DNA of 64,000 nucleotides from Filosporella fistucella (taxonomy: Eukaryota > Ascomycota > Leotiomycetes > Helotiales), in contig JAQJZZ010000015.1 in the NCBI GenBank assembly GCA_030077755.1, positions 558,001-622,000 of the forward strand. The letters are read 5' to 3'. Position numbers and translations under genes: made by a program. The notes beneath the pieces are model-generated. The model was not told where the DNA came from. It saw only the letters and a list, made by a program, of their open reading frames with translations, and made no database searches. Below are positions 48,101-59,670 of the stretch, in pieces; position 1 is the stretch's first letter, and the number at the start of each line of letters is the position of its first letter.

Positions 48101-49493
48101 AAGCAAAGCGTCGACGAGCAGTTTCAAATCAGCTGCTAGCAAGGCATTGGAAGCCGCTGCTAGAAAGAAGGAGCAAGATGAGCTTGCCGCCCAGCGAAAG
48201 CGAGAAGCCAAGCAAGAAATTGAACGACAACGAGCCGCAATCAAAGAAGAAGAGCGACGCAAGGAAGAACAGCAGCGTCGCCAGGAAGCTGAACGTCAAC
48301 GTGAAATCCAGCGGGAACGTGAACGAGCTGCTAGTATTGCAGATGCGAAGAAAGCTGCGTCTCGACAGGCCATTGAGAAGAGACGATTGGAGATGGAGAA
48401 GGCGAAAGAGACGAGAGCTCCCCCACCGGCTATCAGACCACAACCAAGTGGAGACCTTACTCATGCTATGTTGCAAGACAAGGCACTTCCCCCAGTTCCA
48501 CGTGGAGAACTGGGTCAATCAAAGCAAGGCCGAATGAACGCTTCTCAGCGCCCACAGGAAGAGATGGGACGGCCAGCAACTTCGATGATGCAAAACGCGT
48601 CGAAAGTGCCCCCGAAGCGGCCCTTTCAGCAAGACAACGAAGACCACCAATCTCGTCCTACCCTTCAGAGAAATGGACCATCGTATCAGCAGCATGAGCC
48701 ACAATCAAAGCGCCGCAGGACCAGTGACAACTTTGACGATGATGATGACATGACGGACCATCGTCCAAAAATGACCGCACCTCCAATTCGTCAATCAAGC
48801 AGTCGTCCAAAGGTAAGAACAACATCCCGTAGCACTTTTCTGTAATACTAACTTTTGTAGGAAATGCCAACCAAATCATTATTCCCAAGTGGCTATGCGA
48901 ATGCTCCTCAGCCTGGAAGCCTTCAACGATCAACGCTCATTTCGCAGCACAACATGAACTCATCAAAGCCTATCCACCCTCTAGACATGGCCACTGTTTC
49001 GAAAGCACCTATTCCATTTGCATCTAGCTCAAATCAGGCTAATTCCCAACATAAGACTCCGGCACGGGCCGGACCAAATGGTATGGCCAAATCCGGGATG
49101 AAGTCATCGGCTAAGCCATCACCAAAATATCAAAATGGCGAGAACATTGTTCTTCCCGAGATCCACACTGACTCAGAAGACGAAGATGATGATGATGGTG
49201 GGGATTTTGGTGCAGCAGCTTGGACTAATTCTCCTTTCTTGAATAAGAAGTTGGTCGAACAAGAGGGAGATGATCCGCTGGAAATTTTTGGACCCCCTCA
49301 ACCTCTGAATATGGAAGAAGTATTCAGCAAAGATAAAGGACGATGGCCGAAATTCCGCCAAAGAACATCGAGTGCTAACTGGTCTGGATCGGATCGATTG
49401 ACTCAGGATGAGATCCGCAGAGACATGGCTGCCAGAGATAAGGTGCGCAGACAAGGAGGATGGACGATGGGAGTTTACGATTCTCCTTCTTGA
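45168..49493 (+). CDS. SLI15: inner centromere protein INCENP/Sli15
   Basis: INCENP-type scaffold of the chromosomal passenger complex, which binds and activates Aurora kinase (Ipl1) and places it at centromeres and the spindle. Exons 45168-45346, 45397-45487, 45534-48812 and 48861-49493 give 1393 aa. The N-terminus has the conserved block with FTFSARNDVDWLNEHM, likely to bind the survivin/borealin-type partners. A long disordered middle is rich in Ser, Pro and Gln with many SP sites, fitting Cdk control. A charged Glu/Arg/Lys-rich stretch (about residues 730-800 and again 960-1070) forms the single alpha-helix/coiled-coil that binds microtubules. The C-terminal IN-box has NMEEVFSKDKGRWPKFRQR and NWSGSDRL, and the TSS-like kinase target region follows. 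Gene symbol by family role. Confidence 0.88.
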
Positions 49494-51866
49494 AGGAATT
49501 AAATTTTATGGTTATGCTTGGATGATGGGGATGAGGGTGATAGGGGAGGTATTATTGGTATAGATCAGTACTATTGATCGGTTGTATATTTTTGGCTGGT
49601 ATGCATGCATATCATTGTGGTGTTAGCGGAGTATGGTACCATGGCTAAGGTGTCGGAGTAATAATGAAAAATTCTTATCTTACTTCATAACAATTCTAAG
49701 ACCGCATTGTGTATATTCTGAATCCTTGATGCCCTGCACGGCTTTGCATTAACATGCTAAATCATAGCGTTTTGCATTAACGAGGCTTGATTATTATTTA
49801 AGTAATGAGAGAAATGAGTAAGACTAAGATAATTATTAGAATCCATTTAAATCGACCAATTCTTATAGGCATAAAAGAACTCCAATTCATACCAAGATTA
49901 ATCACTCATTATTATGCAAAGGTATAAGGTAATACGAAGCTAGAGACTTAAATTTGGGGTTCACTTTATATCATAAATTATCAAGAGACTTGGACAGAAT
50001 CAAATCATACTTATCATTTAATATAAAAGTGGTCTGCTTAGAATGACAGACCGGATTACTTTTTTGAACTACTCTCGCCCTGTTTAGATCTTATTATTAG
50101 GTCACGGCAACACCAGCTCACAAAGGTAGTATTTTAAAGTGCTTTTATATTAATCTAGCTATTTGCTGATTCACAATTTCATTGTTGTTGAATTCAAGCC
50201 TGAAGCGTAAGCCCTATGTCCCGTATTGGCTTTTGATATTTCATAGTATAATTAGCTGATTGTTTGTAAAAGTACAACTAGAGGTTGCTAAGAATCCATA
50301 TTATTGGAATTCCAAGTTGCTGCATTCTAAGCTACTGGAACTCTTGAGTTACTAGAATATCGAGTTAGAATATCGAATTGCTGATATTTTGAGTTGCTCT
50401 TACAAAGTATTCAATACTATAAAGAAGTTAACCAGAGTTATACCTAGCCAACGACTAGGTAGTGCGCTAATATAGTAGTAAATACTAACTACTATTTGGA
50501 TATATTGCTCTTTCTGATCTATCATATTCGACTTAATTATTCTATGATTAAACATTTACTAAGTTAGGTTTCTTCTTACATAGAAGGGCCACTATAAATA
50601 ACAAGCGGGCTGCTTTGGACTTGAGAATAAAAAACGCAAAGACTCAGCTGACCGGTCATAGTACATTGAAGCAGTCACTGCTATTAGCGTCCCCGTTTCC
50701 TGTATGGAATACAACCCTTTGACTAGCAGAAGAGTAGATTGTTTTTTTTTTTGGTAATAGTACTGAACTATACGCAATCAACGTTGATGATCGCATATGT
50801 ATATTTTTCAACAGTTCAAACTTTATCTTTGACAAACGCGTATAGGATACCGGCCTTGCAAAGTTCTTGGTACAGTCATCTCAATTATCCCATCGCACCT
50901 CTTCCACTCAATCCGTTTATGCCAAATAACCCTCTTCAATCATTGCGCTCTATTTTCATCAAACTCTTATATGCAAAACCACAGAGCTGTCACGGCCAGC
51001 AGATCACGCCAGATCTGTACAGAGGCACATCCTTATATACCAGACTACGGGACTGGTTCTCTTCGGCTTATCTTCGGCAGAGAACACATTCTTGACTCGT
51101 TATCATCACGTGTAGCTCTAGCTACATGGATGAGAGAGCTTATCGCAATGTTGATCCAGCCGCATCTGACAACTCAGCAGCGGGACAAGGCAGAAGATCA
51201 AGAGTTCGTAGCAAATCAACCACTTTGACTACGCTGAAGAGCATCATCATCTGCACCTTTCTCCTGCATACCAAGTGTACACCTGGAGCAGCATTTGTTT
51301 TCTTCATTCTCCTCTTTTCCCCCACGGTACTGATGTCATACCTAGTCGAGACAACCATCTATTCTCGCTAAGGCGGTTTCATTACATCGACACGCTCACG
51401 CTCACGCTTTTTCTTGCTGCTGTGTGATTTCGCGTATTCACTGCACTGCAACTGCAACTGCAACTGCATTTGCGCTGCGGCGGTATCACAAGGCAGCGAA
51501 ACCTCCCCACAGAATAATCCAGACTGTATTATTCGCATTCACCTGCTACATCTACCTCCACCTCTACGACTTCGCGATCGATAATTCATTCGTATACGAT
51601 CAATTACGGCGAACTCGTCGATATCTCCCCTCCTTAGCGCACCTTCCCATTGAGCTTCGTATCCTAAAAGCTCTCTGGTTTGCAACCGAACAACTTCTTC
51701 ATCCCGACCTCCACAATCCTACATGAATGTACCACAGCTACCGTTGACTACACTCACACTACCCTGCTATACACCTTTGGTTTACGAGTACATCTTTACA
51801 TGATATCTTAGCAAGGGGCCCTTCAGATCTTTTGTCCCGGAGCGCGGCTGTGCCTGCGTGCAAAGC
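49494..51866. other. AT-rich intergenic block followed by promoter/leader
   Basis: No gene supported in 2.4 kb. From about 49500 to 50600 the sequence is very AT-rich with many TA steps and poor coding signal, and 50330-50400 holds degenerate repeats of GAGTTNCTNGAATATC type. It could be an old repeat mutated by RIP. From 51400 to 51720 a 100-codon frame without any ATG is probably the leader of the J-protein gene; it contains CTGCAA repeats. Confidence 0.45.
51440..51468 (+). repeat. short CTGCAA tandem repeat
   Basis: Three to four tandem copies of the hexamer CTGCAA with one shortened unit, in the presumed 5' leader of the J-domain gene. Confidence 0.6.
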
Positions 51867-54800
51867 ATGGTCAAAGCAGACCTTTCTCGAGATTACTATG
51901 GTGATCTTGAGATAGCCCCTACCGCAGATGTTGCTGAGATCAAGAAGCAATTCAAGAAGCTTGGTACAGTTCTTTTCTGCGCTCAATCATCCCATAGCTA
52001 ATCCTTCCGCAGCCCTTACATATCATCCGGACAGAAATCCGGGACGCGAAAGCGAAGTCACTGCCAAATTTCAGAGAATTCAGTCTGCACACGAAGTCCT
52101 CATCGATGCTTCCGAACGTGCAAAATATGATGCGAACAGGTCTAGAAGTTCGGCGGCATATAGGTCATATGGCGGTGGTCAGCCTTCTGGTATGAGAGGA
52201 AATCCTTGGTCGAATGTCAGCTCTCAATATCCACCACCTCCTAAGCCTCCGACCGCACGCAGCAGACAGCAACCACCGCCGAGACCTTCTGGTGCAGATA
52301 GATATGCAAAGTTTGGTGCGGCCGCACCGAATACTTCTGCAAACCAGGCAGCACAAGATATTCCAGGGTCAAGACAGCGAACTTATGAGGCATGGGAGAA
52401 TATCAGACATCCGAATCGGACAGAGACTGGACCGGGAAAGACATGGCAGTCACCTCAAGTACCACCGAGAGGAACACCAAAATCCGGACAAGAGGAAAGC
52501 AATTCGAGATCGAGACGAAAGCCACCTCCTCCTACACCTCCACGATTTGATGAGTATCGGGAGCCAAATGGCGAAAATTCTTCACATAGCAGAAGCCAGA
52601 GCCGGAACGCTTCAAGTCGGAAGGGATTCATGCCAAATGATCCAAGTGGTGATGAGCCTCCAGCTCCCATGGGTGCATACTCTACTCAACGCAACAAACC
52701 AAATGCTCCACCTCCCCCGCCCAGAGAGCCGCCAATTTCCAATGGGATTCCAGATCCGCTCAAGGGCTTCAGAGAAGAACGTTCCTACGACAGACCTAGG
52801 CAAGATCCTTCGAACAGCTTCAGGGAGGAGCTTCATACCACAGAACCTCGAATCAGTACCCCTTATGCTACACATGGTGGAGAGAAGCTTAATCCCTTTG
52901 AGAGCGCCAATATCAACAGATCGAAGAGCACCCGCGAAAGAGGCGACCGGTTCAACAATGACTCTGTTCCTAGAACGAACTCCAGTGCAAAATTGAACAC
53001 CCCGCATCGTGCGCGATCATTTGCTGAACACCCTAGATCTGCGAAGTATGCTACTGCAGAATCATTCAACTTGTCAAGTTCAAGCTCTGATGAAATGCCT
53101 GAATTCGTTCTGAAACGCCCTTCAGCGCGTGCCAATGGCATCCCACAAAGCCAAAAACCTGCTTCAACCCCAATTGATCCTAATATTATTCAAAGTAAGA
53201 AATCACCCTATAATTTTCAAGAAGATTGGAACAAGCATTATGGTCATATAAAGTGGCGTCCTAACCGAGCGTTTTCAGATGGCAATACTCCCCAACCCTC
53301 AGCGCCGAATATTAACGGCAACGGAGAACCTTCTATGTATGCAAAACCCACCTCTTCTTTCGTTTCAGATGCCCAAAGACAGTACAAGACCGATCGCAAG
53401 CTCTCAACTGTTTCAGAGAAATCCCCTTTGAATGGCACGTCGCTCAATTCTGGAACGCAAGCTGGTCACTTTGATATTCACAACCGCGATGAAAATCCTT
53501 TCTTGTCGCCTCCAAGTAGGGGCACAGCTCGTCCGACGAACCTCAATACTTTTGAAGAAGCACAACGTACCATTGTCAATCAGCTCCTGAGCAATAAGCG
53601 CTCTGCAAGTTTTGGCACCCCTAACACCCCTGGAGAATCGCAAAGCTTTGATAGTGCACTTCCATCGTACAAGTCTACTCCAAACGTTCGTTGTGATCCT
53701 TGGACAACTTACGGAGACAAAGATTCGAATGGTTATTCTACAGTGGGAAGCCCCACCAAGAAGCGCAAAGATTCAAAGCTATCTGAAGCATCTCGTCTTG
53801 TTGATTCATTGTGGTCAAGGCCTGTTTGGGCTGGAATTTCGAAATCTACGTGCAACAAAGCTAATCTTTCCGTTCATCCTTCTAGTTTCTCATTCAATAT
53901 CGAACAAGACACGTTTACTACTACTCATCCGAGGAAGAGTTTCAGCAAGAGCACCGAAAATATTAGCACGAAGTTCACCCCAGAGGATTGGGATGGTAAA
54001 TTTGAAGCTGGAGCTGATTATTTCAAGCCAAATGAAAAGACAACCCCTGTTCGGTCTCGCACACAATCTTCTTCACGCACCAGAGGTCGATCACCTATCA
54101 AGGTAAAGCCTGTTGATCCAAAGACTATGCCACCACCTCCAGAGCAGACACCTGTCGAGTCACCTGGCGGAACCAAGTTTTCGGCCGAGGCTTGGGCGCA
54201 AACCTTTAATCGTGACAACTTTATGCCAAATCTAGGGGCGACTCCACGAGCGACACCAAGCAGAAAGCGCACTGGGCCAAGCCTTCGACCAACCATGGGT
54301 GGCAATGCAGCTGTCTTAGATGAGAGTGATACGTCTGATGAGAAATCATTGTTCACAGGCCCAAAGGATTCTTTTGTACAAGCATCCCCAGGAAATGTCA
54401 GTCCGGATCCTATGGATGTTGACACACCACCCGTCTCTCATACGGCTCCTCCATTCACTACCAAGTTGAACGAGAAATTGAGTGCGACTGCTGAGCAAAG
54501 CAAGCGTCCAGCTGTTGCGTCACCATCGCCAAGCCCTGACACAGCGGATTTGAAGGCTGGTTTTGATAATCTGAGAGTCAAGGATATCATGACATCTCTC
54601 AGCATTCCAGCACCTCCTGATGCACCTGTTCTTCCTGAAATCCCAGCTGGTCAACCCGCGCCTACTCGACAAGAGTTTGATGCTTACACTGTACGTTTCG
54701 GAAAATACATGAATGAATGGGACCTTTTCGACAGCAAATTTCTCCTGCATATGCTTGCTCGTAAGAATCAGAACGATCAATTGGGCCCGAAACGTTGGTT

Positions 54801-54984
54801 GGGCGATAACTCGCAAACCGTATACCGAAATGGCTTGACAGAAGACCTCACTGTTCTTGAAGTTTGGAGAAAGTACAAGGAGCGACATGAAGAAATTTTC
54901 AAGAACTTCACGATTATGGAATATCGAGTTGCCGAGCAGGAGGCAAAGGATCGATCCGGCAGACCTCGAAAGAAGACTCATTAG
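51867..54984 (+). CDS. large J-domain (DnaJ) protein with disordered C-terminus
   Basis: 1022-aa protein with an N-terminal J domain, the Hsp70-activating module. Exons are 51867-51963 and 52013-54984; the 49-bp intron splits the J domain just before helix II ends. The J domain spans about residues 8-65: DYYGDLEIAPTA, KKQFKKLALTYHPDRNPG with the HPD motif at about 37-39, and a AHEVLIDASERAKYD end. No Gly/Phe region, zinc-finger or C-terminal DnaJ substrate domain follows. Instead there are about 870 residues rich in Ser, Pro, Asn and Arg with many proline-rich motifs. The last 130 residues look folded and helical (LTVLEVWRKYKERHEEIF). This is a type III J protein, perhaps directing Hsp70 to a specific complex; the target is unknown. 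Confidence 0.82.
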
Positions 54985-56247
54985 TTGGATTTCTGAGTTG
55001 TCACCTGCCCCTCTGCTATTCGCAGAAAGTTGGGAGACATTCTGCAATTGGTTTTGATGACATTGTTGGATTATTTTACGAGAGTGGAGAGAGTTACACG
55101 AGAAGCTACCTGCGAGGTGATGGAACTATGCTCGATGTGGTTCATACATCCTTTCAAAGATTTCTACACGGAAATTTCAAAAGTCGAGAATTTTCATCAT
55201 CTTGCTACGCTGGCGAAGGGGGACGCAGCCTAGCTTAATTTTTCTTATTGTTTATTGACGGGTTTTTTCTAACTTTTGTTGCCCGCTTTCCAAGATTTCC
55301 AGCCCGTATTTTCGCGTCTGTCTGCATGGGAATATCTGGTTGATACCCTGGGTTCGCTTCATCGTTTGCGTGAGCGATGGAATTTATTCATTGCATTGGG
55401 AGCGAGTTTGAGAGTGGAATTTTGCTTTTCATGTGGATGAGCGACATGCCGATGCAAATACAAAGGGATGACAGATGCAGATGGTGGAAAGGGAGAGATG
55501 ATACTTGCATCCATCGCTCAGTCATTTGGTGTATCATAGTTTCTGGCTCCTGAGGGAGTGGGAGATGCATGGATGGCGTTTTTCTTGGCATTTTCGTCTT
55601 GAATGAGGGAAGGAAATATGCCAGCTGCCGAGGAACTGGATGGAGTATCTGGACTGGGTTGGGAATGCATATCAGATACTGGGATAATAGATGAATATTA
55701 TTTAGATTTGCTGAAGTGAGGGGTTCGTGATGTGCTTATGCTTGATCTTGGTGCATTGTTGATTTACTGTCTACTTCGTACATCATCAGCCTCCTATTCC
55801 AAACCGCACAAATCTAATTCCAGAACTAATCCCGAGTACAAAGCAGAAACCTAAACATCCCACAAGTTCATTTGCAAACCATCATCCAGAACTCTTGAGA
55901 AGCGGAGGTGGCCGGAAATGTGGTGCCATGTCTCAGAACACGAACAGCACTATTGACAAACTTCTGGTTCGGGAAATTCTCAGCCTTCTGGTAAGGCGTT
56001 TCCTGCTTGGTACAGCCTTGTGGGATGATGATCGTGTGTTTAAACTTACTTTGTGAGAAAGTCACCTTTGCGGTCGGTAAGAGAAGATCAGTCGTGTGAT
56101 TGTCGTTCAGGTGGGACTTCCGAGCCTTGGTGGGTATATATATCTTTCCCTTCTGTAGTTTATTCACAGAGTGGGTGAATCGATAATTGAAAACAAAAAA
56201 GACTTTAACACGATTCCCAAATTCATTAATTATCAAAACAATTGGAA
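54985..56247. other. intergenic region
   Basis: No gene accepted. A minus-strand open frame at 55868-56266 has good-looking codon use toward its end but lacks an ATG near its start and shows no domain. A TATA-like stretch precedes the next gene. Confidence 0.4.
56135..56143 (+). promoter_or_regulatory. possible TATA box
   Basis: TATATATAT lies 113 bases upstream of the start codon at 56248 of the Cys-rich surface protein gene. Confidence 0.35.
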
Positions 56248-57003
56248 ATGCTAAACCCAGCGCCAACCCTCTTCCTCCTCTCCCTCCTCATTTCCCGAAC
56301 AGTAGCAGACGCATACGGTTGCGCCAAAGGCGGCGTCTGTGACGTCCCCAGCAACGCTCTCCTAAAATGTGGGCCCAACAACGGTCTAAACCTCACAGTC
56401 ATGCAACCCTGTGTCTGCAAAGAAGATACAACCTGGGACAAAGACATCTTAGACTGTGTAAACTGCTGGGTGGAACCCATTTCCAACGGGGGCAACGACT
56501 ACGAACTCGGAATCGCTATCAAATACCAAATGTATATCTCCTGTGGTGCTCCGCCAAGTAGCACAGTAAATCTATTTCCGTGTTTATTACAGTGTAGAGG
56601 TATATGGCAAATAGGGAATACATGTAATGGATATGGAGAGGGGGAGAAAGATTGTATTTGTAAGTATCATTATACGTGGGATACGGTTGTTGAAGGGATG
56701 TGGAATGTGGATTGTCCGAGGTGTGTGGAGGGACTTGGGGATAAGGAATTGGCGGATAAGATTAGGAAATGGAGGAGTTTTGGGTGTCCGAAGGATTCGA
56801 GTCCGACGTTGACGAGTAGGGTTACGTCGGTGACGAGGTCGAGTAGTGTGGTGAAGACAGTGTCTAGTACTGGGAGTGCGACTGCGTTGACAACGATAAG
56901 TACGACTGCTTCGTCGTTGACTTCGTCGTCGACGGCAGCTGCTAGGACGAATAATCCAGGGTGGGTGTTTCTGGCTGCTGCTGTGAATCTAGCAATGGTC
57001 TGA
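56248..57003 (+). CDS. secreted Cys-rich, probably GPI-anchored surface protein
   Basis: Intronless 251-aa predicted cell-surface protein of no named family I recognise. The N-terminus is a signal peptide of about 22 residues (LFLLSLLIS core). The mature region has 16 Cys and seems to hold two related halves, each with a CxCK motif, a TWD motif and a DCxxC motif: QPCVCK...TWD...DCVNC and KDCICK...TWD...DCPRC. A Ser/Thr-rich stalk (about residues 185-230) follows. The C-terminus is short and hydrophobic (WVFLAAAVNLAMV), as in GPI-anchor signals. The layout fits a wall or membrane-bound adhesin or receptor-like protein. The second half uses much more purine-rich coding sequence than the first. 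The ATG at 56248 is the first in frame. Confidence 0.7.
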   Translation: MLNPAPTLFLLSLLISRTVADAYGCAKGGVCDVPSNALLKCGPNNGLNLTVMQPCVCKEDTTWDKDILDCVNCWVEPISNGGNDYELGIAIKYQMYISCGAPPSSTVNLFPCLLQCRGIWQIGNTCNGYGEGEKDCICKYHYTWDTVVEGMWNVDCPRCVEGLGDKELADKIRKWRSFGCPKDSSPTLTSRVTSVTRSSSVVKTVSSTGSATALTTISTTASSLTSSSTAAARTNNPGWVFLAAAVNLAMV

Positions 57004-57646
57004 GGTTTTGTTTGGACTGCTGTTAGTAATGAGCGAGCTAGTCTCACATGAATGGGTTCCCAAAAGAGGTTTGGTTGGGATGTTGTTGATGATATGTATT
57101 AGTACTACTCTAATCACACACAATGATAGGTAGCTACTATCTATCTACTGGCAACCCTTGGTCTCTATGGCCTACATTGAGCAGGAAATCGGCTGCCTCC
57201 TTCAGGAGTTTAGGATAACCACCATCGACATCCTGACATTAGGTTTTATGGCCCTGTAGTCTATTTGATTCTCCCATCAGTCATTTTTTCGTGCTGAACT
57301 GGTTTCTTGACCAAGTCTGCGAGTTCATACCACGCATACCATTCTCGAGCTTTATTATATAATGCTAGTAGAAGGTAAACAGGAACAGCTCACTGCTGTG
57401 CTCTCGCGCGACGAACCGACCATAACGTCAGATGACAGATGACGGACGATAGAGAGACTGAAAGGTATAAATCAGTGTATTTTGTCACTCCGGACGCGTC
57501 GAAGTCGAAAATGAAGTTTTCACAGAAGCGCTGTGTACGACAAGCCATGGAAACACTGGAATCGTGGTGCTTTCCAAGTCACAGTGCGATTCGATCTCTG
57601 GACAATAGGATCACCGTCCGCCGAATAGATCATGCTTTTCAGGAAT
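57004..57646. other. convergent intergenic region
   Basis: 3' flanks of the surface-protein gene and of the DUF6590 gene. Only short frames without domains. Confidence 0.45.
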
Positions 57647-59670
57647 TCAGGTAGTTTCAGATACTCCCTTTTCACTCTTCGTGGCCTTCCTCTTCTTCTT
57701 ATTGTGCTTTTTCAAGAAAGCCACCGGCTCTGCGACTGGGTCGAACTTGAGCGGGCTCGCGGCAGCTAAGGCTGACATACTGGAAGGATGTATCATCCCG
57801 ATATTAACAAGACCAACGTTCATCTCCACCGTATAGACTTTCGTGAAATTGATTCTCGATGCAAGATGTAAATGTCCATCCGAGTCGTTTTGCTCAAGGA
57901 CCACTCTGATAGGATCAAAGTTCAGGACTTCGCCTTGTAGTGGTGGTGGTGCTTCGTTCACTGTATGGATTATAGCGTGGTTGGTGGGGTCAGGAAGATT
58001 CGGCTTCAATGTCGCCTGCCTTCCATAGGTAAATACACCCCTATATATGATGAACTTAGTTCTATCGAACAAAAAAGGAAGCTGAAAACGGGCTTTAGAG
58101 TTTACGTACAAGCAAATGCAGCTTCCCCAATTACGTTTAATGACCACAAATCTACGTATAAAAGAGGCAGCACTTTCACCATAAATAACTTGACTTAGAT
58201 GGGACGACTGGCTACCCTGGCTGCGATTGGATCCAGCCGGCTCAGTCCAAAGCATCTTGAATACCCTCCCAACTTTCCAGAAAGAATCCCATGACTTGAT
58301 CGGGACCGCTCGGAATCCTGTAGAATGAACGTTAACATTATTTCAGAAGAGAAGTGGATGGATTTCAACTGACTTGGATCGATCTTCTCTGCATCTCCAC
58401 TATCTGACTTACGTATGATGCGTTGGACAGAAGAGGGAATGGATGTTGATAACGTCGACTCTTGTGTGTTCCTGGAAAAATCAGTATCAGAATCCCGTAC
58501 GACATTTACGACCGTCAAATCTCCTCTTTGTTATGTGGTTCATACCTGACATTAGGGTACGGATCGGACAACATTATCCGTGCAAAAGGTGGACGATATG
58601 AGTCATTTGATAGTGTCTCTGAACGTTGAATCTGTTCTTCCTGCTGATTCCTGTCGCCCTCGCTCTGCTCTGAGAAGACAGTCTCAGGTGTGAAGCCAGC
58701 TGTCGATGCGAAGTAAAGCTCAAGGACACTAAGGCTGTCTTGGTGAACTCTGCCGATTTTTCGAACCTTCAGATTGTGTTCCACAGTATAAATGCGGCCA
58801 AAATTAAGTCGAGACATAGAGTCAATCCTTTCTCCAGGCGTTTCGACCACAATTGGGATAGCAGCTTTTGTTAGTTGCTCCCAAGGTAGAAGCTGGGGTT
58901 TGCTGGCGGCATCATAAACAGCAGCGTAGTCGGAGGCGCGGGCACCAGATTTCGTTGCCCCTCTCCCATTATGTGTGAACATCGCCAAACACCAAGCACA
59001 ACCATGCATCTTTCGAACGACAACGAACCGCTTGACTTTAGCGAAACCTTTCCCTTCAAACGGAGTTGTCGTAATAAATGCAGACTCATCATCGGCCGTA
59101 TCCCCTGCTGGCTCTAGCCACATTGTCATGAAGACACAACCAATTTTGAAGAATTTGTCGGGCTCCCTGATCATCTGAAGTTCCGGGGACTGATTCTCGG
59201 GACGAATGTTAGCCGGGGCCAATCTTTGTCCGGATTCACTATCGTCCATGTAATGATTGCTGTCGTAGGTTGCGTTGTTGTATGAATGAGGAAGGCTTGG
59301 AGACGCTTGGTTGCCAATATTGGCACTACTCATGGTTTTGGCCAAGTCGAACACCGAGTCGGTGGCGCCACCCCTTATAGTTGAAAGCGAGGGTGACAGA
59401 TGACTGGTAGCTGTTGTTGTGTTAGGTATGCAGGTAGACATGGAGTCATGGGTCTGACGAACTTGCTGAATATTGAGATTGACATGATTCTGATCCTGTT
59501 GATTCCGAATACTCAAATTCGAGTCCAAAGCCAGTGTCTCGAGAGCGTTCCCAACAACCCCATTTATTATTGAACTGCCATTCAGACCATTCAGACCATT
59601 CTAATGGATCTCCCTGCAGATCTGTGGTCTTTCCCTTTACCTTTTCCTTTCCCTTTCCCTTATAACTCAT
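57647..59670 (-). CDS. protein with two DUF6590 domains
   Basis: Fungal protein with two copies of the DUF6590 domain; function unknown. The model has five exons on the minus strand, 59670-59513, 59403-58546, 58471-58374, 58317-58110 and 58040-57647, totalling 571 aa with consistent phases. The N-terminus has a WSEWSEWQ repeat typical of the family's leader. Domain 1 covers about residues 150-320 (FFKIGCVFMTMWLEPAG, KRFVVVRKMHGC, SRLNFGRIYTVEHN). Domain 2 covers about 372-545 (FWKVGRVFKMLWTEPAG, RRFVVIKRNWGSC, SRINFTKVYTVEMN). The two domains share the same landmarks, which indicates duplication. The C-terminus is Lys-rich, like a nuclear targeting signal. The fourth intron is 69 bp and multiple of three, so it is easily missed. 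The first splice (59512/59404) is the least certain. Confidence 0.68.

Noticed and set aside
51424..51726. 100-codon plus-strand frame before the J-protein gene
   Set aside because: Contains no ATG and is partly made of CTGCAA repeats; taken as leader sequence.
55868..56266. 132-codon minus-strand frame
   Set aside because: No ATG start, no domain; the tempting 33-base intron inside it is too short and a multiple of three.
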